Positions 7,776 through 16,955 of a stretch of DNA of 64,000 nucleotides are shown in pieces (the first letter of the stretch is position 1; each line of letters starts with the position of its first letter). The stretch is from contig CAYFTG010000002.1 of NCBI GenBank assembly GCA_964346175.1, positions 62,001-126,000 of the forward strand, written 5' to 3'. The DNA is from DTU032 sp964346175. Lineage in GTDB: Bacteria > Bacillota > Clostridia > Saccharofermentanales > DTU023. A program made the position numbers and the translations under genes. The notes beneath the pieces were generated by a model. That model ran no database searches. It worked only from the letters and a program-made list of their open reading frames with translations, and was not told the origin of the DNA.

Positions 7776-9332
7776 CTAAATAGTGTGTCTGGCTACTGAT
7801 ATGTGCGCCAGAATGTCTTCAGGTAAGAGCGAGCGAGCATTCTCGCGCTCGTCGAGGGCGATATCTGCAGCCAAACCATGTAGATAGACTGAGAGCAAGA
7901 CTGCCTTATAGCTATCTCTGAGAACAGCCATATTGCCGACAATCATACCGCTCAAGACATCGCCGGAACCGGCCTTGGCCATACCTGCATTTCCTGATTC
8001 ATTGATAAAGACTGCGCCGTCAGGGAAGGCGACAACTGTAGCTGCCCCCTTAAGAACAACGATAGCAGGCATCTTGCGAGCAAGGCTCCGCGCTGCACTA
8101 ACTCGGTCTTCTTGTAGAAGAGGGCTCAGCTCCGGAGCGAGACGCTCGAATTCACCGGGATGCGGTGTCAGCACGATCGGCTCCAGACCATTCTCCTGTC
8201 TTCTGCGCAGCAAATCGGCCAGATCTGACATCTTCGCCAAAGTATTGAGGCCGTCGGCATCGATCAGAAGTCTTTGTTCATTGGGTATCAAACTCTTGAG
8301 AGCTTTGGGGATCCACTGGGCATCTCCTGCTCCCATACCAATAGCGATTGCGTCCATAGGTCCGGGTAGGTCGCGTTTCCTCGACTCACCTTCAGGTACC
8401 GCCGAATAAAGTGCTGACGGAATGGCTTCGGCCAGCAGCGGGATAATGGCTTCAGGTGCCCGCACCATCGTGTAACCTGCTCCTGAACGGGCGCAGGCTT
8501 CGATAGATAAAAGCATAGCTCCGGGCATGTTTTCCGAGCCTCCGATCAAGAGGGCTCTGCCATTGTCTCCCTTATGAGCATCTTCCGCCGGTTCTAGATC
8601 CAAAGAGGAAGCGAGTCCGGCATCCAAGATGTAGGCAGGATCTCCCTTAAGCTGCAGATCAACAAAATCGTCGTTCATGCCGAGGTTTTCCAGCCAGATT
8701 TCTCCCGAATAAAGACAGCCGGGATGCGTAATCAAACCCAGCTTCACCCGTCCGAAAGTGACAGTCAGATCAGCTTCTATTGTCAGGGAAATGACTTGCC
8801 CGGTATCTGCGACCATGCCGCTAGGAAGATCACAAGCGATAACTATGGAACCGGCCTCCTGCAATTCTGCCATTAGGGCAAAAACATGAACCACTTCAGG
8901 ATCCAGTTTTCTCTGGGCATCAAAGCCGCTACCGAAGACGGCATCTACAATCACAGGAACAGAATCTGTTGGGACTGTAGTGAGGTCTCTGATGATCTCT
9001 CCGCCCAGTTCAGTCCAAGCCGCTACATTGACTGCCGCGTCTGCTTGCTGTGCTTCACCGGAGCTGCTGTCTACGACTGCGACTTTCAGACCTTCAGCCA
9101 ACAAATGGCGAGCGGCCACATAGCCGTCACCGCCATTTTGACCTTTGCCGGCAAAAACCAAACAATCGTATACAGCAGCCTGCATTTCCGTTTCAACACT
9201 AAGGACGGCATCTGCTACCGCCTTGCCTGCGTTTTCCATCAAAACAATTGAGGGAAGGCCTGTTACTTTCGAATAAGCTCTGTCCAGCAACTGCTGTTCA
9301 GCTCTTGTCACTAAACGATATGCGCCCTGCAC
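7776..9332 (-). CDS. nnr: Bifunctional NAD(P)H-hydrate epimerase/dehydratase
   Basis: Repairs damaged NAD(P)H: the N-terminal YjeF domain (about residues 1-215) epimerises NAD(P)HX, and the C-terminal ribokinase-like domain (about 225-518) dehydrates the S form using ATP or ADP. The N-domain shows FAGKGQNGGDGYVAARHL; the C-domain shows LTPHPGEFERL and GSGDVLSGMI, the dehydratase nucleotide-binding motif. 518 residues is the normal fused length. Start is a GTG at 9330-9332 with GGAGGTG upstream. It is the first of a run of minus-strand genes and ends 68 bases before the FMN riboswitch. Confidence 0.95.
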   Translation of the reverse strand: MQGAYRLVTRAEQQLLDRAYSKVTGLPSIVLMENAGKAVADAVLSVETEMQAAVYDCLVFAGKGQNGGDGYVAARHLLAEGLKVAVVDSSSGEAQQADAAVNVAAWTELGGEIIRDLTTVPTDSVPVIVDAVFGSGFDAQRKLDPEVVHVFALMAELQEAGSIVIACDLPSGMVADTGQVISLTIEADLTVTFGRVKLGLITHPGCLYSGEIWLENLGMNDDFVDLQLKGDPAYILDAGLASSLDLEPAEDAHKGDNGRALLIGGSENMPGAMLLSIEACARSGAGYTMVRAPEAIIPLLAEAIPSALYSAVPEGESRKRDLPGPMDAIAIGMGAGDAQWIPKALKSLIPNEQRLLIDADGLNTLAKMSDLADLLRRRQENGLEPIVLTPHPGEFERLAPELSPLLQEDRVSAARSLARKMPAIVVLKGAATVVAFPDGAVFINESGNAGMAKAGSGDVLSGMIVGNMAVLRDSYKAVLLSVYLHGLAADIALDERENARSLLPEDILAHISVARHTI

Positions 9333-9396
9333 TTGCCCACCTCCGAAATGTTCAATATATGCTGCTGTATACGATTGTTACTTGCTTATGTTTTGC

Positions 9397-9714
9397 TTAA
9401 ATATGTTTCTCGAGTAACTCGGCCAGTTCTCCCTGGGAACGGGCTCCGACTACGCGCTCAACCACTGCGCCATTTTTAAAGATGACTAGAGTAGGGATAC
9501 TCATAATCCCGTATTGTTGTGCTAAATCTTGCTCCTCGTCGACGTTGACTTTGCCGACTCCGGCACGTCCTTCAAAATCATCAGCCAAGGCTTCTACGAT
9601 CGGTCCTACCATGCGACAGGGTCCACACCAGCTAGCCCAGAAATCAACCAATACAGGCTGCTCATTCTCCAGAACTGTTTCTTTGAAATTAGATTTTGTC
9701 AATGTTAGTGTCAT
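9397..9714 (-). CDS. trxA: Thioredoxin
   Basis: Small cytoplasmic dithiol-disulfide reductant of 105 residues. The redox motif is WCGPC (C30 and C33), preceded by VDFWASW, and the cis-proline loop is SIPTLVIF. Length and motifs match classical TrxA. The start ATG has GAAGGAGAA upstream. A separate promoter candidate (TTGACA at 9823-9828) precedes it, so it may be transcribed independently of the genes upstream. No thioredoxin reductase is present in the window. Confidence 0.97.
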   Translation of the reverse strand: MTLTLTKSNFKETVLENEQPVLVDFWASWCGPCRMVGPIVEALADDFEGRAGVGKVNVDEEQDLAQQYGIMSIPTLVIFKNGAVVERVVGARSQGELAELLEKHI

Positions 9715-9799
9715 AATGATTCTCCTTCATCACTTTTGAAATAACTGCGATTACTCTTAAGTAAATGACTTCGCTTTTTTCCAATACATGATAATAATT

Positions 9800-9828
9800 T
9801 ATTCGTACTTTTCACAATTTAGTGTCAA
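9800..9828 (-). promoter_or_regulatory. Promoter candidate for trxA
   Basis: Minus strand: a perfect TTGACA (9823-9828), a 17-base spacer, and CGAATA (9800-9805); the -10 match is weak, though several AT-rich alternatives follow within a few bases. The surrounding AT-rich 9715-9920 region holds no gene that I can support. Confidence 0.45.
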
Positions 9829-9920
9829 AAGTTACCTTCAAAATTTTGGGACAAAAATATACCTAAAAATTTGCGCTGCGCCTTGTCTATTTTGCTGTCA
9901 CAAAAAATTGTAAATTTTGC

Positions 9921-10913
9921 TTAGATAAATTCTTGCAAAAGCGAGCCCGGAGGCACTACTGACGGTGACACGGCAGGAAGCTGTTCGCAGATCCAGACCA
10001 GACGCGACGCATCTTGGACTGCCTCACGTAGGTTGGAGTGTCCGTCAGTACTTCTGGTATATGATGACGAGCCTAAGGTGCCGTCAAAGAAACGTTCCAG
10101 TGATTCGTTAATTTTTTGGCGTGCTAACGGGGCGATCACGGTAAACTCGTAGGGCAATAGTGAATTGATGTAGTAATCGGCAGCGGCCAAATAGCGGGGG
10201 ATAAAGTCTTTCTCAGCCCTTTCGACCATGGGCCAATAATCGATGGTATCCATGGCAGAGGAACCGCGTTGATTAACGTCACGGCTGATCCGACGCAAGA
10301 GACGAATATCGCTATTGGAAATCATTCTGGCATCTGATAAAACACGTCCATGCGGCATAATGAAATAGCTTAAGCGAGCCTCCTCCGGCACATGCGAAGT
10401 AACAGTGTCGCTGAGGCCGTGCAGACCCTCAATGATCACCACATCTCCTTGATTCAGCTTGATTCGCTTGTGTTCCTCATACTGTCTGCGTCTAGCTGCG
10501 AAGTGAAATGTCGGTATAGGAGCTTCGCCGACTTGAAAGAGACGTTCGAGAGTTTCGCCTAACAATTCCAGGTCGAGCGTATCGATACTTTCGTAATCAG
10601 GACGACCTTCCTCATCGTAGCGCAGATCCTGCTCTCGGTAGAAATCATCTAGTTCAATCGCCACAGTGTGTCTGCCGTTTTGAATCAATTTCTGCGACAA
10701 GAGTCTAGAGGAAGTGGTTTTCCCGGAGGAAGTCGGTCCGGAGACAAAGATTGCGCGGATATTCTTGTCAGCTAATACTTTTTCTGCAAAAGTATCTACC
10801 TGATCAGAAAACAATTGCTCAGATTCGCGGACGAACTTGGGGTATTTACTGCTACCCAACTGATCTTCGAGGTCGTCAACTGTTAATATTATAAGTTCAG
10901 AAATTGTAGCCAC
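9921..10913 (-). CDS. Uridine kinase family nucleoside kinase
   Basis: P-loop kinase of the uridine kinase/phosphoribulokinase family, 330 residues. Walker A is SGPTSSGKTT (58-67), followed by VAIELDDFYREQ, typical of the acceptor-binding region of this family; GDVVIIEGLHGL is the Walker B-like strand. It probably phosphorylates a nucleoside such as uridine. Many clostridial relatives are longer (about 550 residues) with an N-terminal TGS/threonyl-tRNA-synthetase-like part; that extension is absent here, and the N-terminal 45 residues look like only the end of it. Start is a GTG with AAAGGA upstream. Confidence 0.85.
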   Translation of the reverse strand: MATISELIILTVDDLEDQLGSSKYPKFVRESEQLFSDQVDTFAEKVLADKNIRAIFVSGPTSSGKTTSSRLLSQKLIQNGRHTVAIELDDFYREQDLRYDEEGRPDYESIDTLDLELLGETLERLFQVGEAPIPTFHFAARRRQYEEHKRIKLNQGDVVIIEGLHGLSDTVTSHVPEEARLSYFIMPHGRVLSDARMISNSDIRLLRRISRDVNQRGSSAMDTIDYWPMVERAEKDFIPRYLAAADYYINSLLPYEFTVIAPLARQKINESLERFFDGTLGSSSYTRSTDGHSNLREAVQDASRLVWICEQLPAVSPSVVPPGSLLQEFI

Positions 10914-10973
10914 AGATTCGTCCTTTCTAATCTTAGCTGTAAAAAATATTATCTAGATAATGATTGGATAAGG

Positions 10974-11738
10974 CTATTCGCCGCTGCCGTCGTCGTTTTC
11001 TGAGCCTCCGCCTGTGCTACCGTCATCGCCACCACCTGCGCCGGTATCCGGAGCAGGGGGATCGGTTGCAGGAGGATCGGTTGGGGGATCGGTTGCCGTC
11101 GTTTCTGACGGATCGGTAGCAGGACCGGTCGCAGCGGTCTCACCCTCCCCGTCTTCGTTATCGCTAGTACCCGTTGTCGGAGTCGTCTTAGTGGTGACTA
11201 CATCCAAACCACCCTCAATATTGACATTGCCATAGCTATAAGTTCTGCGAGTAACCGGGCCGCCGACTTTTACCGGAGCCGTTTTCGATGTTGTGCCGGA
11301 GGTATCGTTTGCATCACTCTCAGTGGGATCAGTCTCCCCTGTTTCGAGTTCATTCGAAGTCGGTGTTGTTGTACCTGTAGCAGTTTCGTCAATGGTAGTT
11401 TCGCCAACAGTAGTTTCGCCGGGCATGCTGGCTTGCAGTAGACCACTCTCTTCCGGGTCAGAAATGATGCCGGCAGTACTCAGTTTATTGGCGACGAGCA
11501 GGGCGAAAACAACAATTACAACGCCGCAGGTCGCAAGTATCAACAAGTAGACGAGGTTAACTTTTCTGCGCATTTCCACGACTTGTGGTGATTCCTGAGG
11601 ACTTAATTTCGCTTTTTTAGAGGAAACGGACGGCTTCGTGCTGCCTTTTTGCGCCATAAGATTCCTCGACTTACTCTTCGGCTTAGTTTTAGCCTTCGAG
11701 TCTTTTCCCTTTCTTCGGGGATCGCGCGACTGACTCAT
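10974..11738 (-). CDS. Single-pass membrane protein with Thr/Pro-rich extracytoplasmic tail, unknown function
   Basis: 254 residues that I do not recognise. A very basic cytoplasmic N-terminus (about 1-75, many K, R and S), one membrane helix (about 76-98) and an acidic low-complexity tail rich in T, G, D, P and E, with blocks such as TGTTTPT and TDPPATDPPAP. The C-terminus consists of Gly/Asp/Ser repeats. The topology resembles small division or wall-associated anchors, but no domain was identified. Start at 11738 is an ATG after GAGGAGTG. It is flanked by trkH upstream and the kinase downstream and could belong to either transcript. Confidence 0.75.
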   Translation of the reverse strand: MSQSRDPRRKGKDSKAKTKPKSKSRNLMAQKGSTKPSVSSKKAKLSPQESPQVVEMRRKVNLVYLLILATCGVVIVVFALLVANKLSTAGIISDPEESGLLQASMPGETTVGETTIDETATGTTTPTSNELETGETDPTESDANDTSGTTSKTAPVKVGGPVTRRTYSYGNVNIEGGLDVVTTKTTPTTGTSDNEDGEGETAATGPATDPSETTATDPPTDPPATDPPAPDTGAGGGDDGSTGGGSENDDGSGE

Positions 11739-11855
11739 CTCTCTACACTCCTCACTAAGGTAAAGCTGATTGCTGAATTATGAATAATCATACCACACGG
11801 CTAGCAGTCAAATCATTAAAAAGCCTCAGTTTTGCGCAGACAAGCGACTTGACGC

Positions 11856-13304
11856 TTACGAAGTTCGTTTCCAGGTTTTGGGCGAAAAGAACAACAGGAG
11901 CGGCATGAACTCCAGACGTCCCGCAATCATCAAAAGGGTAAGCACAATTTTTGTGAAATCAGAAAAATTGGAAAAGTTGCTGGCAGGTCCTGCCCTGCCT
12001 AAGCCAGGTCCAATATTGTTTAAGGCTGTGACCGCTTCCGAGAAGGACGTCATTAAGTCGTTGCTGTCGATAGAAACCAGTACAGTTCCTACACCTAAGA
12101 ACATCAGATAAATGACAAGGTAACGCAGGACGGATTGCTTGGTGCTATCGGGCAGGATTTCGCCATCCATGCGTACAGCGGATATTTGACGTGGTTCTCG
12201 TGTTTTAATCACTTCTTCGCGAATAGACTTAAGGTAAACTACGACACGCGAAACCTTGAGTCCGCCGGCGGTGGAGCCGGCTGAACCACCGATCATCATG
12301 ACTAAGAGCAATAACATCTGGCTCACCAGCGGCCACAAAGTAAAGTCCACAGTAGAGTAGCCTGTGGTGCTCATGAGGGAGCTAACCGCGAAAAAAGAAT
12401 GTTCGAAGGAAAAACCTGCTGAACTATAAATACGGAAGTTATCAAAGAAGACTAGGGAAGATACGAACAAATATATGGCCAGATACCAGCGCAATTCTTC
12501 ACTCTTGAAGGCCTCCTTGAATCCCCTGCTTATGCTGACGAAATAGACCTGAAAATTGACACCAAAGAGGAACATGGCTATGGTCAGCACCCAGTTAATG
12601 TACGAGCTGTTGTAAAAGCCGATACTTGCATTTTTGTTGGAAAAACCGCCGGTACCGGCGGTACCCAAACCATGAATAATCGCATCAAACAGTGACATGT
12701 CGCCCAAATAGAGCAGGAGGATAGTGACTAACGTCATCGCAAAATAAATGCCATAGAGAACGAGCGCCGTTGTGCGCAGGCGTGCAGTGAGTTTACCGAA
12801 GCGGGGTCCCGGCATTTCGGCCTTCAGAATATTAACTGAATCTGCTGAGCCGGAGGAGATAATGAAGGCAAATACCAGCACGCCCATGCCACCAACGAAG
12901 TGAGTGAAGCTACGCCAGAAGAGACAGTAATGCGACATTGCTTCGATATCGCTCAAGATCGTTGATCCTGTGGTAGTAAAGCCCGAGGCTGACTCGAAGA
13001 AGGCATCCACGAAATTAGTGATCTCGCCCGCCAGCATGAAGGCAATAGCGCTAGCAATCGATATTATCAACCAAGTAAGCAAAGTAATGATCATGCCCTC
13101 GCTGGCGCGTAGACGCAAGTGCTTAGGCTTTTTCAAGGTCATTAAACTGGCTAGTAGAAAAAAGACAAGTGCTACTACAGCAAAGCTGCCGAGAGCGGAC
13201 TTGGTTTCACCATAAAAGAGGGAAACGATAGGCGGGAGCAGAAAGAGGGCTGCACAAATCTGAAGAATACGCCCCAAGGCGAAACGAACAGAACTGTAAT
13301 TCAA
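11856..13304 (-). CDS. trkH: Trk-type potassium uptake channel subunit
   Basis: Multi-pass K+ channel subunit of the TrkH/KtrB family, 482 residues. Selectivity-filter-like loops can be seen after each pore segment, for example SASGFTTTG and GTAGTGGFSNKN, STTGYST and NNIGPGLG, which fits the four-fold repeat of the family. Start is a TTG at 13302-13304 overlapping the trkA stop (TTGA), with GGGAGGACGA upstream, so translation is coupled. It works with the TrkA protein encoded just upstream. K+ uptake by this family is often inhibited by c-di-AMP, and the cyclase lies 5 kb away in this window; that link is inference. Confidence 0.95.
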   Translation of the reverse strand: MNYSSVRFALGRILQICAALFLLPPIVSLFYGETKSALGSFAVVALVFFLLASLMTLKKPKHLRLRASEGMIITLLTWLIISIASAIAFMLAGEITNFVDAFFESASGFTTTGSTILSDIEAMSHYCLFWRSFTHFVGGMGVLVFAFIISSGSADSVNILKAEMPGPRFGKLTARLRTTALVLYGIYFAMTLVTILLLYLGDMSLFDAIIHGLGTAGTGGFSNKNASIGFYNSSYINWVLTIAMFLFGVNFQVYFVSISRGFKEAFKSEELRWYLAIYLFVSSLVFFDNFRIYSSAGFSFEHSFFAVSSLMSTTGYSTVDFTLWPLVSQMLLLLVMMIGGSAGSTAGGLKVSRVVVYLKSIREEVIKTREPRQISAVRMDGEILPDSTKQSVLRYLVIYLMFLGVGTVLVSIDSNDLMTSFSEAVTALNNIGPGLGRAGPASNFSNFSDFTKIVLTLLMIAGRLEFMPLLLFFSPKTWKRTS

Positions 13305-14665
13305 TCTCGTCCTCCCAGAATGTCATCCAGATCTGTCAAGCGCTTGCCACTGGTAACCACTATGACGCGATCTCCTGCCAGAACCATGTCCTGACCGGCA
13401 GGGAAAATAATTTCATGACCGCGCATGATGCTAACCAAGCGCAACGAAGGCCTCAGATCCAGATCGATCATTGTTTTTCCTAACACTTTACTCTTTGGTC
13501 CGGCGATGAACTCCAGCGCCTCTACCCTGCCGTCGGCAAGACGATAGAGCGCTTCAACCGCAGAGCCTTGTGTATTTGCCATCGCCCTGATATCACGAAC
13601 TACCTCGTTCGATACGATGTGATGTGGGGTAAGGATGTTTTGCAAATCTTCATCGTCCAGAATTTCAAGAAGGCGTGTTCGATTGATTTTTGTTATCGTT
13701 TTGCCGACGCCACTGCGTGAAGCGAAAATCGACGCAAGAACATTCTCCTCGTCGATGCCGGTCATGGATAAAAAGGCATCAAAATTCTCTATGCTGCACT
13801 CTTCCAAAACCTGATGGTCTGTCCCGTCGGCTTGGATCACATCCACCCAAGGATAGTTTTTGTACACAAGCTCGGCAATTTTTCTATCCCGTTCGATGAT
13901 CTTGACGAAGAATTTCTGCTTACTCATCAAACCCAATAGCCAATAGGAAATGGCGCCTCCGCCGACGATCATTACGTTCTTGATGCTGGGTGCTTTGATG
14001 TTGGTCTTCAAGTAAAAATCCTGCAGAGTATTTACTTCGCCGGTGACATGTATGGTGTCACCGGCTTTGATCACGCTGCTGCCATCTGGAATAAAGACTT
14101 CATCATCTCGTTGAATCACACAGACCATAAGATTACTGCCGCAGACGCGCCTGAAGTCCAGCAGGCTCAGGTCACTGAGCAGGCTTTCTCTCGGCACTCT
14201 CAGCGCAACAATATGTACTTTTCCGCCAAAAAAACTTTCTACACTGATCGCAGAGGGATAGCGCAGCATACGCATAATCTCATGAGCTGATTCGAGATCG
14301 GGATTGATCAGGCCGCTTATGCCAAGAGCTTCTCTGACTAAGGGCACCTCTGGGGAGTAGTCGTGATCGACAACCCGGGCGAAGGTCTTTTTCGCGCCCA
14401 GTCTTTGCGCCAAGATAGCTGAAATAAGATTGACCTCATCCGAGCCTGTCATGGACAAGAAGGCATCACACCTGTCGACTCCCGCGTCCAGCTGCGTCAC
14501 ATAATTAGCCGCGTTGCCCACGATGGCGGAAACGTCGAATTCTTCCATCACAGCTTCCTGCACTTCCGGCTTTGTTTCGATAAAGGTCAGGTCATGACCT
14601 TCAGCCACCAACTCGCCAGCAATACTGCGTCCATATTTTCCCGTTCCGGCAATAACGATTTGCAT
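13301..14665 (-). CDS. trkA: Trk potassium uptake regulatory subunit
   Basis: Cytoplasmic gating ring protein of 454 residues with two tandem RCK modules. The first begins MQIVIAGTGKYG (Rossmann glycine motif), the second near residue 230 with NVMIVGGGAISYWLL; each is followed by a TrkA_C-type domain. I choose the ATG at 14663-14665 (GGGAGACGGATA upstream) rather than an open extension of 46 codons that would run over the promoter. Its stop overlaps the trkH start by four bases. The promoter candidate is TTAACA/TATGTT at 14708-14736. Confidence 0.95.
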   Translation of the reverse strand: MQIVIAGTGKYGRSIAGELVAEGHDLTFIETKPEVQEAVMEEFDVSAIVGNAANYVTQLDAGVDRCDAFLSMTGSDEVNLISAILAQRLGAKKTFARVVDHDYSPEVPLVREALGISGLINPDLESAHEIMRMLRYPSAISVESFFGGKVHIVALRVPRESLLSDLSLLDFRRVCGSNLMVCVIQRDDEVFIPDGSSVIKAGDTIHVTGEVNTLQDFYLKTNIKAPSIKNVMIVGGGAISYWLLGLMSKQKFFVKIIERDRKIAELVYKNYPWVDVIQADGTDHQVLEECSIENFDAFLSMTGIDEENVLASIFASRSGVGKTITKINRTRLLEILDDEDLQNILTPHHIVSNEVVRDIRAMANTQGSAVEALYRLADGRVEALEFIAGPKSKVLGKTMIDLDLRPSLRLVSIMRGHEIIFPAGQDMVLAGDRVIVVTSGKRLTDLDDILGGRD

Positions 14666-14707
14666 TATCCGTCTCCCTACGTATCTGCAATCAACGAGAG
14701 CTAATAA

Positions 14708-14736
14708 AACATAAGCTACATTTGAACATCTGTTAA
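14708..14736 (-). promoter_or_regulatory. Promoter candidate for trkA-trkH
   Basis: Minus strand TTAACA (14731-14736), 17-base spacer, TATGTT (14708-14713), 43 bases before the trkA start. The divergent citC gene begins at 14798, so the 130-base interval carries both promoters; no c-di-AMP (ydaO-type) riboswitch could be fitted into it. Confidence 0.5.
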
Positions 14737-14797
14737 AGATCTTTGATTTCTCTTCTGTTATTCTAAACTTTATAAGGAAATAGTGAAAGGTGTTGTC

Positions 14798-15856
14798 ATG
14801 CAAGTATATTCCAGACTGATTGATCCGAACGACGCAGAGCAGAAAAAATCTCAGCAGCGATTATTGGCTGAGGCAGGTATTCGCCTTGACCCTCTGATCG
14901 ACTGGTCCATAGCTCTGTATGAAGAGGATGAAATGCTGGCCACGGCCTCCTGTTTCCGCTACACGCTCCGCTCAATAACCGTGGCGCCCGAACGTCGCGG
15001 GCTCGGCCTCATGGCCCAATTGATCACTGCCGTCGAAAAGGAAGCTGCCAAGCGCGGACTGAAACGGTTACTGCTCATCTCCCAACCTACAGACAGAAAA
15101 CTCTTCTCCGCCGTAGGTTTTACCAACCTGGTCTCCAATAGTCGTGGCGTCAGTCTGATGGAAAATAGCGCCAGTCATTTTCAGGATTTCTTGGAAAAGC
15201 TAGAAGCCGACTTGGATCAGCTACCCGGAGTAGAGGTGGGCAAGCCGCGACGTGCCGCCATCGTCATGAACGCGAACCCTTTCACCAAGGGTCACCGCTA
15301 TCTTATTGAAACAGCTTTAAAGGAGTCGGATCAGCTTCTGGTCCTAGTGCTGTCTGACGATCCTGAAGAAGGCTTCACTTTCGAGGAGCGCTTCGCGATG
15401 GTCAGGCGCGGCTGCGCCGACCTCGCCCGAGTCTTAGTAGCACCAAGCGGGCCTTATGCCGTTTCCACCGCCAGCTTCCCTTCGTATTTTTATCCACCGA
15501 GTGAAGTTGATAAGCATTCTCTGCAATTAAATGATGAGGCGGGGCTGGACGCTGCGCTCTTCGCGCGGATAGCAGAATATCTGGGGATAGACAAACGCTT
15601 TGTGGGCAGCGAGCCCACTTCCGGAATCACAAATTTCTACAATCAGGTGCTGAGCCGGGAATTGTCAGCTTTTTCTATAGAATTACGCATAATTGAACGA
15701 CTCACGCGAAATGGCGCAGCTATCAGCGCTTCCCACTTGCGTGAGTTTTTGAAAAACAATGATGTCGCTAAGGCGAGAGAAATAGTGCCTGCTACGACAT
15801 GGGACTATCTTTTGGCTCATCAATATTTCGATACAGAGTTGGAGAATGGAAAATGA
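14798..15856 (+). CDS. citC: [Citrate (pro-3S)-lyase] ligase
   Basis: Acetylates the prosthetic group of citrate lyase to activate it. The N-terminal third (about 1-120) is a GNAT-like domain; from about residue 148 the nucleotidyl-transferase-type domain shows AIVMNANPFTKGHRYLIE (HxGH-like), FVGSEPTSGITNFYNQ and SASHLREFL, closely following the E. coli enzyme as recalled. Start at the ATG preceded by AAAGGTG; an in-frame GTG at 14783 is an alternative. The citrate lyase subunits (citDEF) are not in this window, so it is an orphan here. Its last 65 bases overlap the convergent mscS gene. Confidence 0.92.
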   Translation: MQVYSRLIDPNDAEQKKSQQRLLAEAGIRLDPLIDWSIALYEEDEMLATASCFRYTLRSITVAPERRGLGLMAQLITAVEKEAAKRGLKRLLLISQPTDRKLFSAVGFTNLVSNSRGVSLMENSASHFQDFLEKLEADLDQLPGVEVGKPRRAAIVMNANPFTKGHRYLIETALKESDQLLVLVLSDDPEEGFTFEERFAMVRRGCADLARVLVAPSGPYAVSTASFPSYFYPPSEVDKHSLQLNDEAGLDAALFARIAEYLGIDKRFVGSEPTSGITNFYNQVLSRELSAFSIELRIIERLTRNGAAISASHLREFLKNNDVAKAREIVPATTWDYLLAHQYFDTELENGK

Positions 15857-16874
15857 TCTGGTATTTTTCCGCGAGCTCTAGTATTGACATATTGACATCA
15901 TTTTGAGTTTTCAACACTCCACTGTAATCGGCCGGTCCATAGAAATAGAGCGAGAGGCGGGCGCCATCGCCAGCTAGCTCCGAAAAGTTCACCTCGTATG
16001 TATCTGCTTCGATTGCTTCATGTTCGGTTAGGATGCGAAGAACGCCTTGGCGGAAATTTTCCATTTGTTCAAAAGAGAGAGTCCACGAGAGTGTCATATT
16101 CAAATCTACGCGACGTTTCTCGCGCAAGGTACCGTTGGAGATGACGTTTGCTGCCAGTTTGCTGTTGGGAATCGTTACGATGGATTGATCAATAGGCCGA
16201 ATTCTAGTTGAGCGAAGACCGATTGATATGACGGAACCGGTGACATCCGGCGTTTCAATCCAGTCACCTACTTCGAAAGGCTGATCAAAAAGGATCATCA
16301 GACTGGCGAAGGCGTTAGCTAGCGTGTCTTGAGCCGCTAGAGCAATGGCGAGGCCACCGATGCCGATACCTGCGATGATGCCGGAGAGGTTGTCGACCCA
16401 AAAAGAAAGGACGACAAAAATCGCTACAACTATGACTACAACTCTCACCGTCGACGCCAACAAACTGACGGCGCTGGGGGAAATGCGACTCTTCTGCTCA
16501 TCGTTCTCTTTGACTAAGGCGATGCCGAAGGCGGAAACGACGCAGATTAGGAGCCAGAAGGCGAGCATAGCCGTGACTGTGTCGGCCAGTTTTAAGAGGA
16601 AGGAGAAGTAGGGATCAGGAATGGCCTCCACCTGATGTAGGGCAGTGTTGAAGAAAATCGCTACTAGCAGTAGACCTAAAGGCCGAATCAGTGGTTGGCG
16701 CATGGCCAAATAGGTTGGTCGATCCTTTTGGCGAAAACGGGCGAGTACCAAGTGCCAAATCCCTTTGCTGATTTGGCGGTGAAAAAGAAGTACTATTAGC
16801 CCGATCAGTAATAGAATGACAACTTCCAGCAGCCAGTCCACTTGTCCGTTAAAGATTGATAGAGTAAAGATCAT
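15792..16874 (-). CDS. MscS-family mechanosensitive channel
   Basis: 360-residue small-conductance mechanosensitive channel. N-terminal helices (about 12-31, 64-80, 90-115) precede the pore helix, which shows the Gly/Ala-rich pattern GIGIGGLAIALAAQDTLANAFASL. This is followed by the beta domain (GDWIETPDVTGSVISIGLRSTRI) and the soluble vestibule domain. Such channels release solutes on hypo-osmotic shock. The start has AGGAGGTG upstream. Its 3' end overlaps the end of citC by 65 bases on the opposite strand. Assignment as MscS/YnaI-type is by motif only. Confidence 0.93.
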   Translation of the reverse strand: MIFTLSIFNGQVDWLLEVVILLLIGLIVLLFHRQISKGIWHLVLARFRQKDRPTYLAMRQPLIRPLGLLLVAIFFNTALHQVEAIPDPYFSFLLKLADTVTAMLAFWLLICVVSAFGIALVKENDEQKSRISPSAVSLLASTVRVVVIVVAIFVVLSFWVDNLSGIIAGIGIGGLAIALAAQDTLANAFASLMILFDQPFEVGDWIETPDVTGSVISIGLRSTRIRPIDQSIVTIPNSKLAANVISNGTLREKRRVDLNMTLSWTLSFEQMENFRQGVLRILTEHEAIEADTYEVNFSELAGDGARLSLYFYGPADYSGVLKTQNDVNMSILELAEKYQIIFHSPTLYRNIDEPKDSPMS

Positions 16875-16955
16875 AAAAGCTCAACACCTCCTGCTACGTA
16901 AACATTAACTCATATTTTTACATCTTTCAAAAGGCCTCGACTGCGGTTGCTTTTT

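Noticed and set aside
14666..14797. c-di-AMP riboswitch before trkA
   Set aside because: The interval is about 130 bases and is mostly promoter; I could not place ydaO consensus segments.
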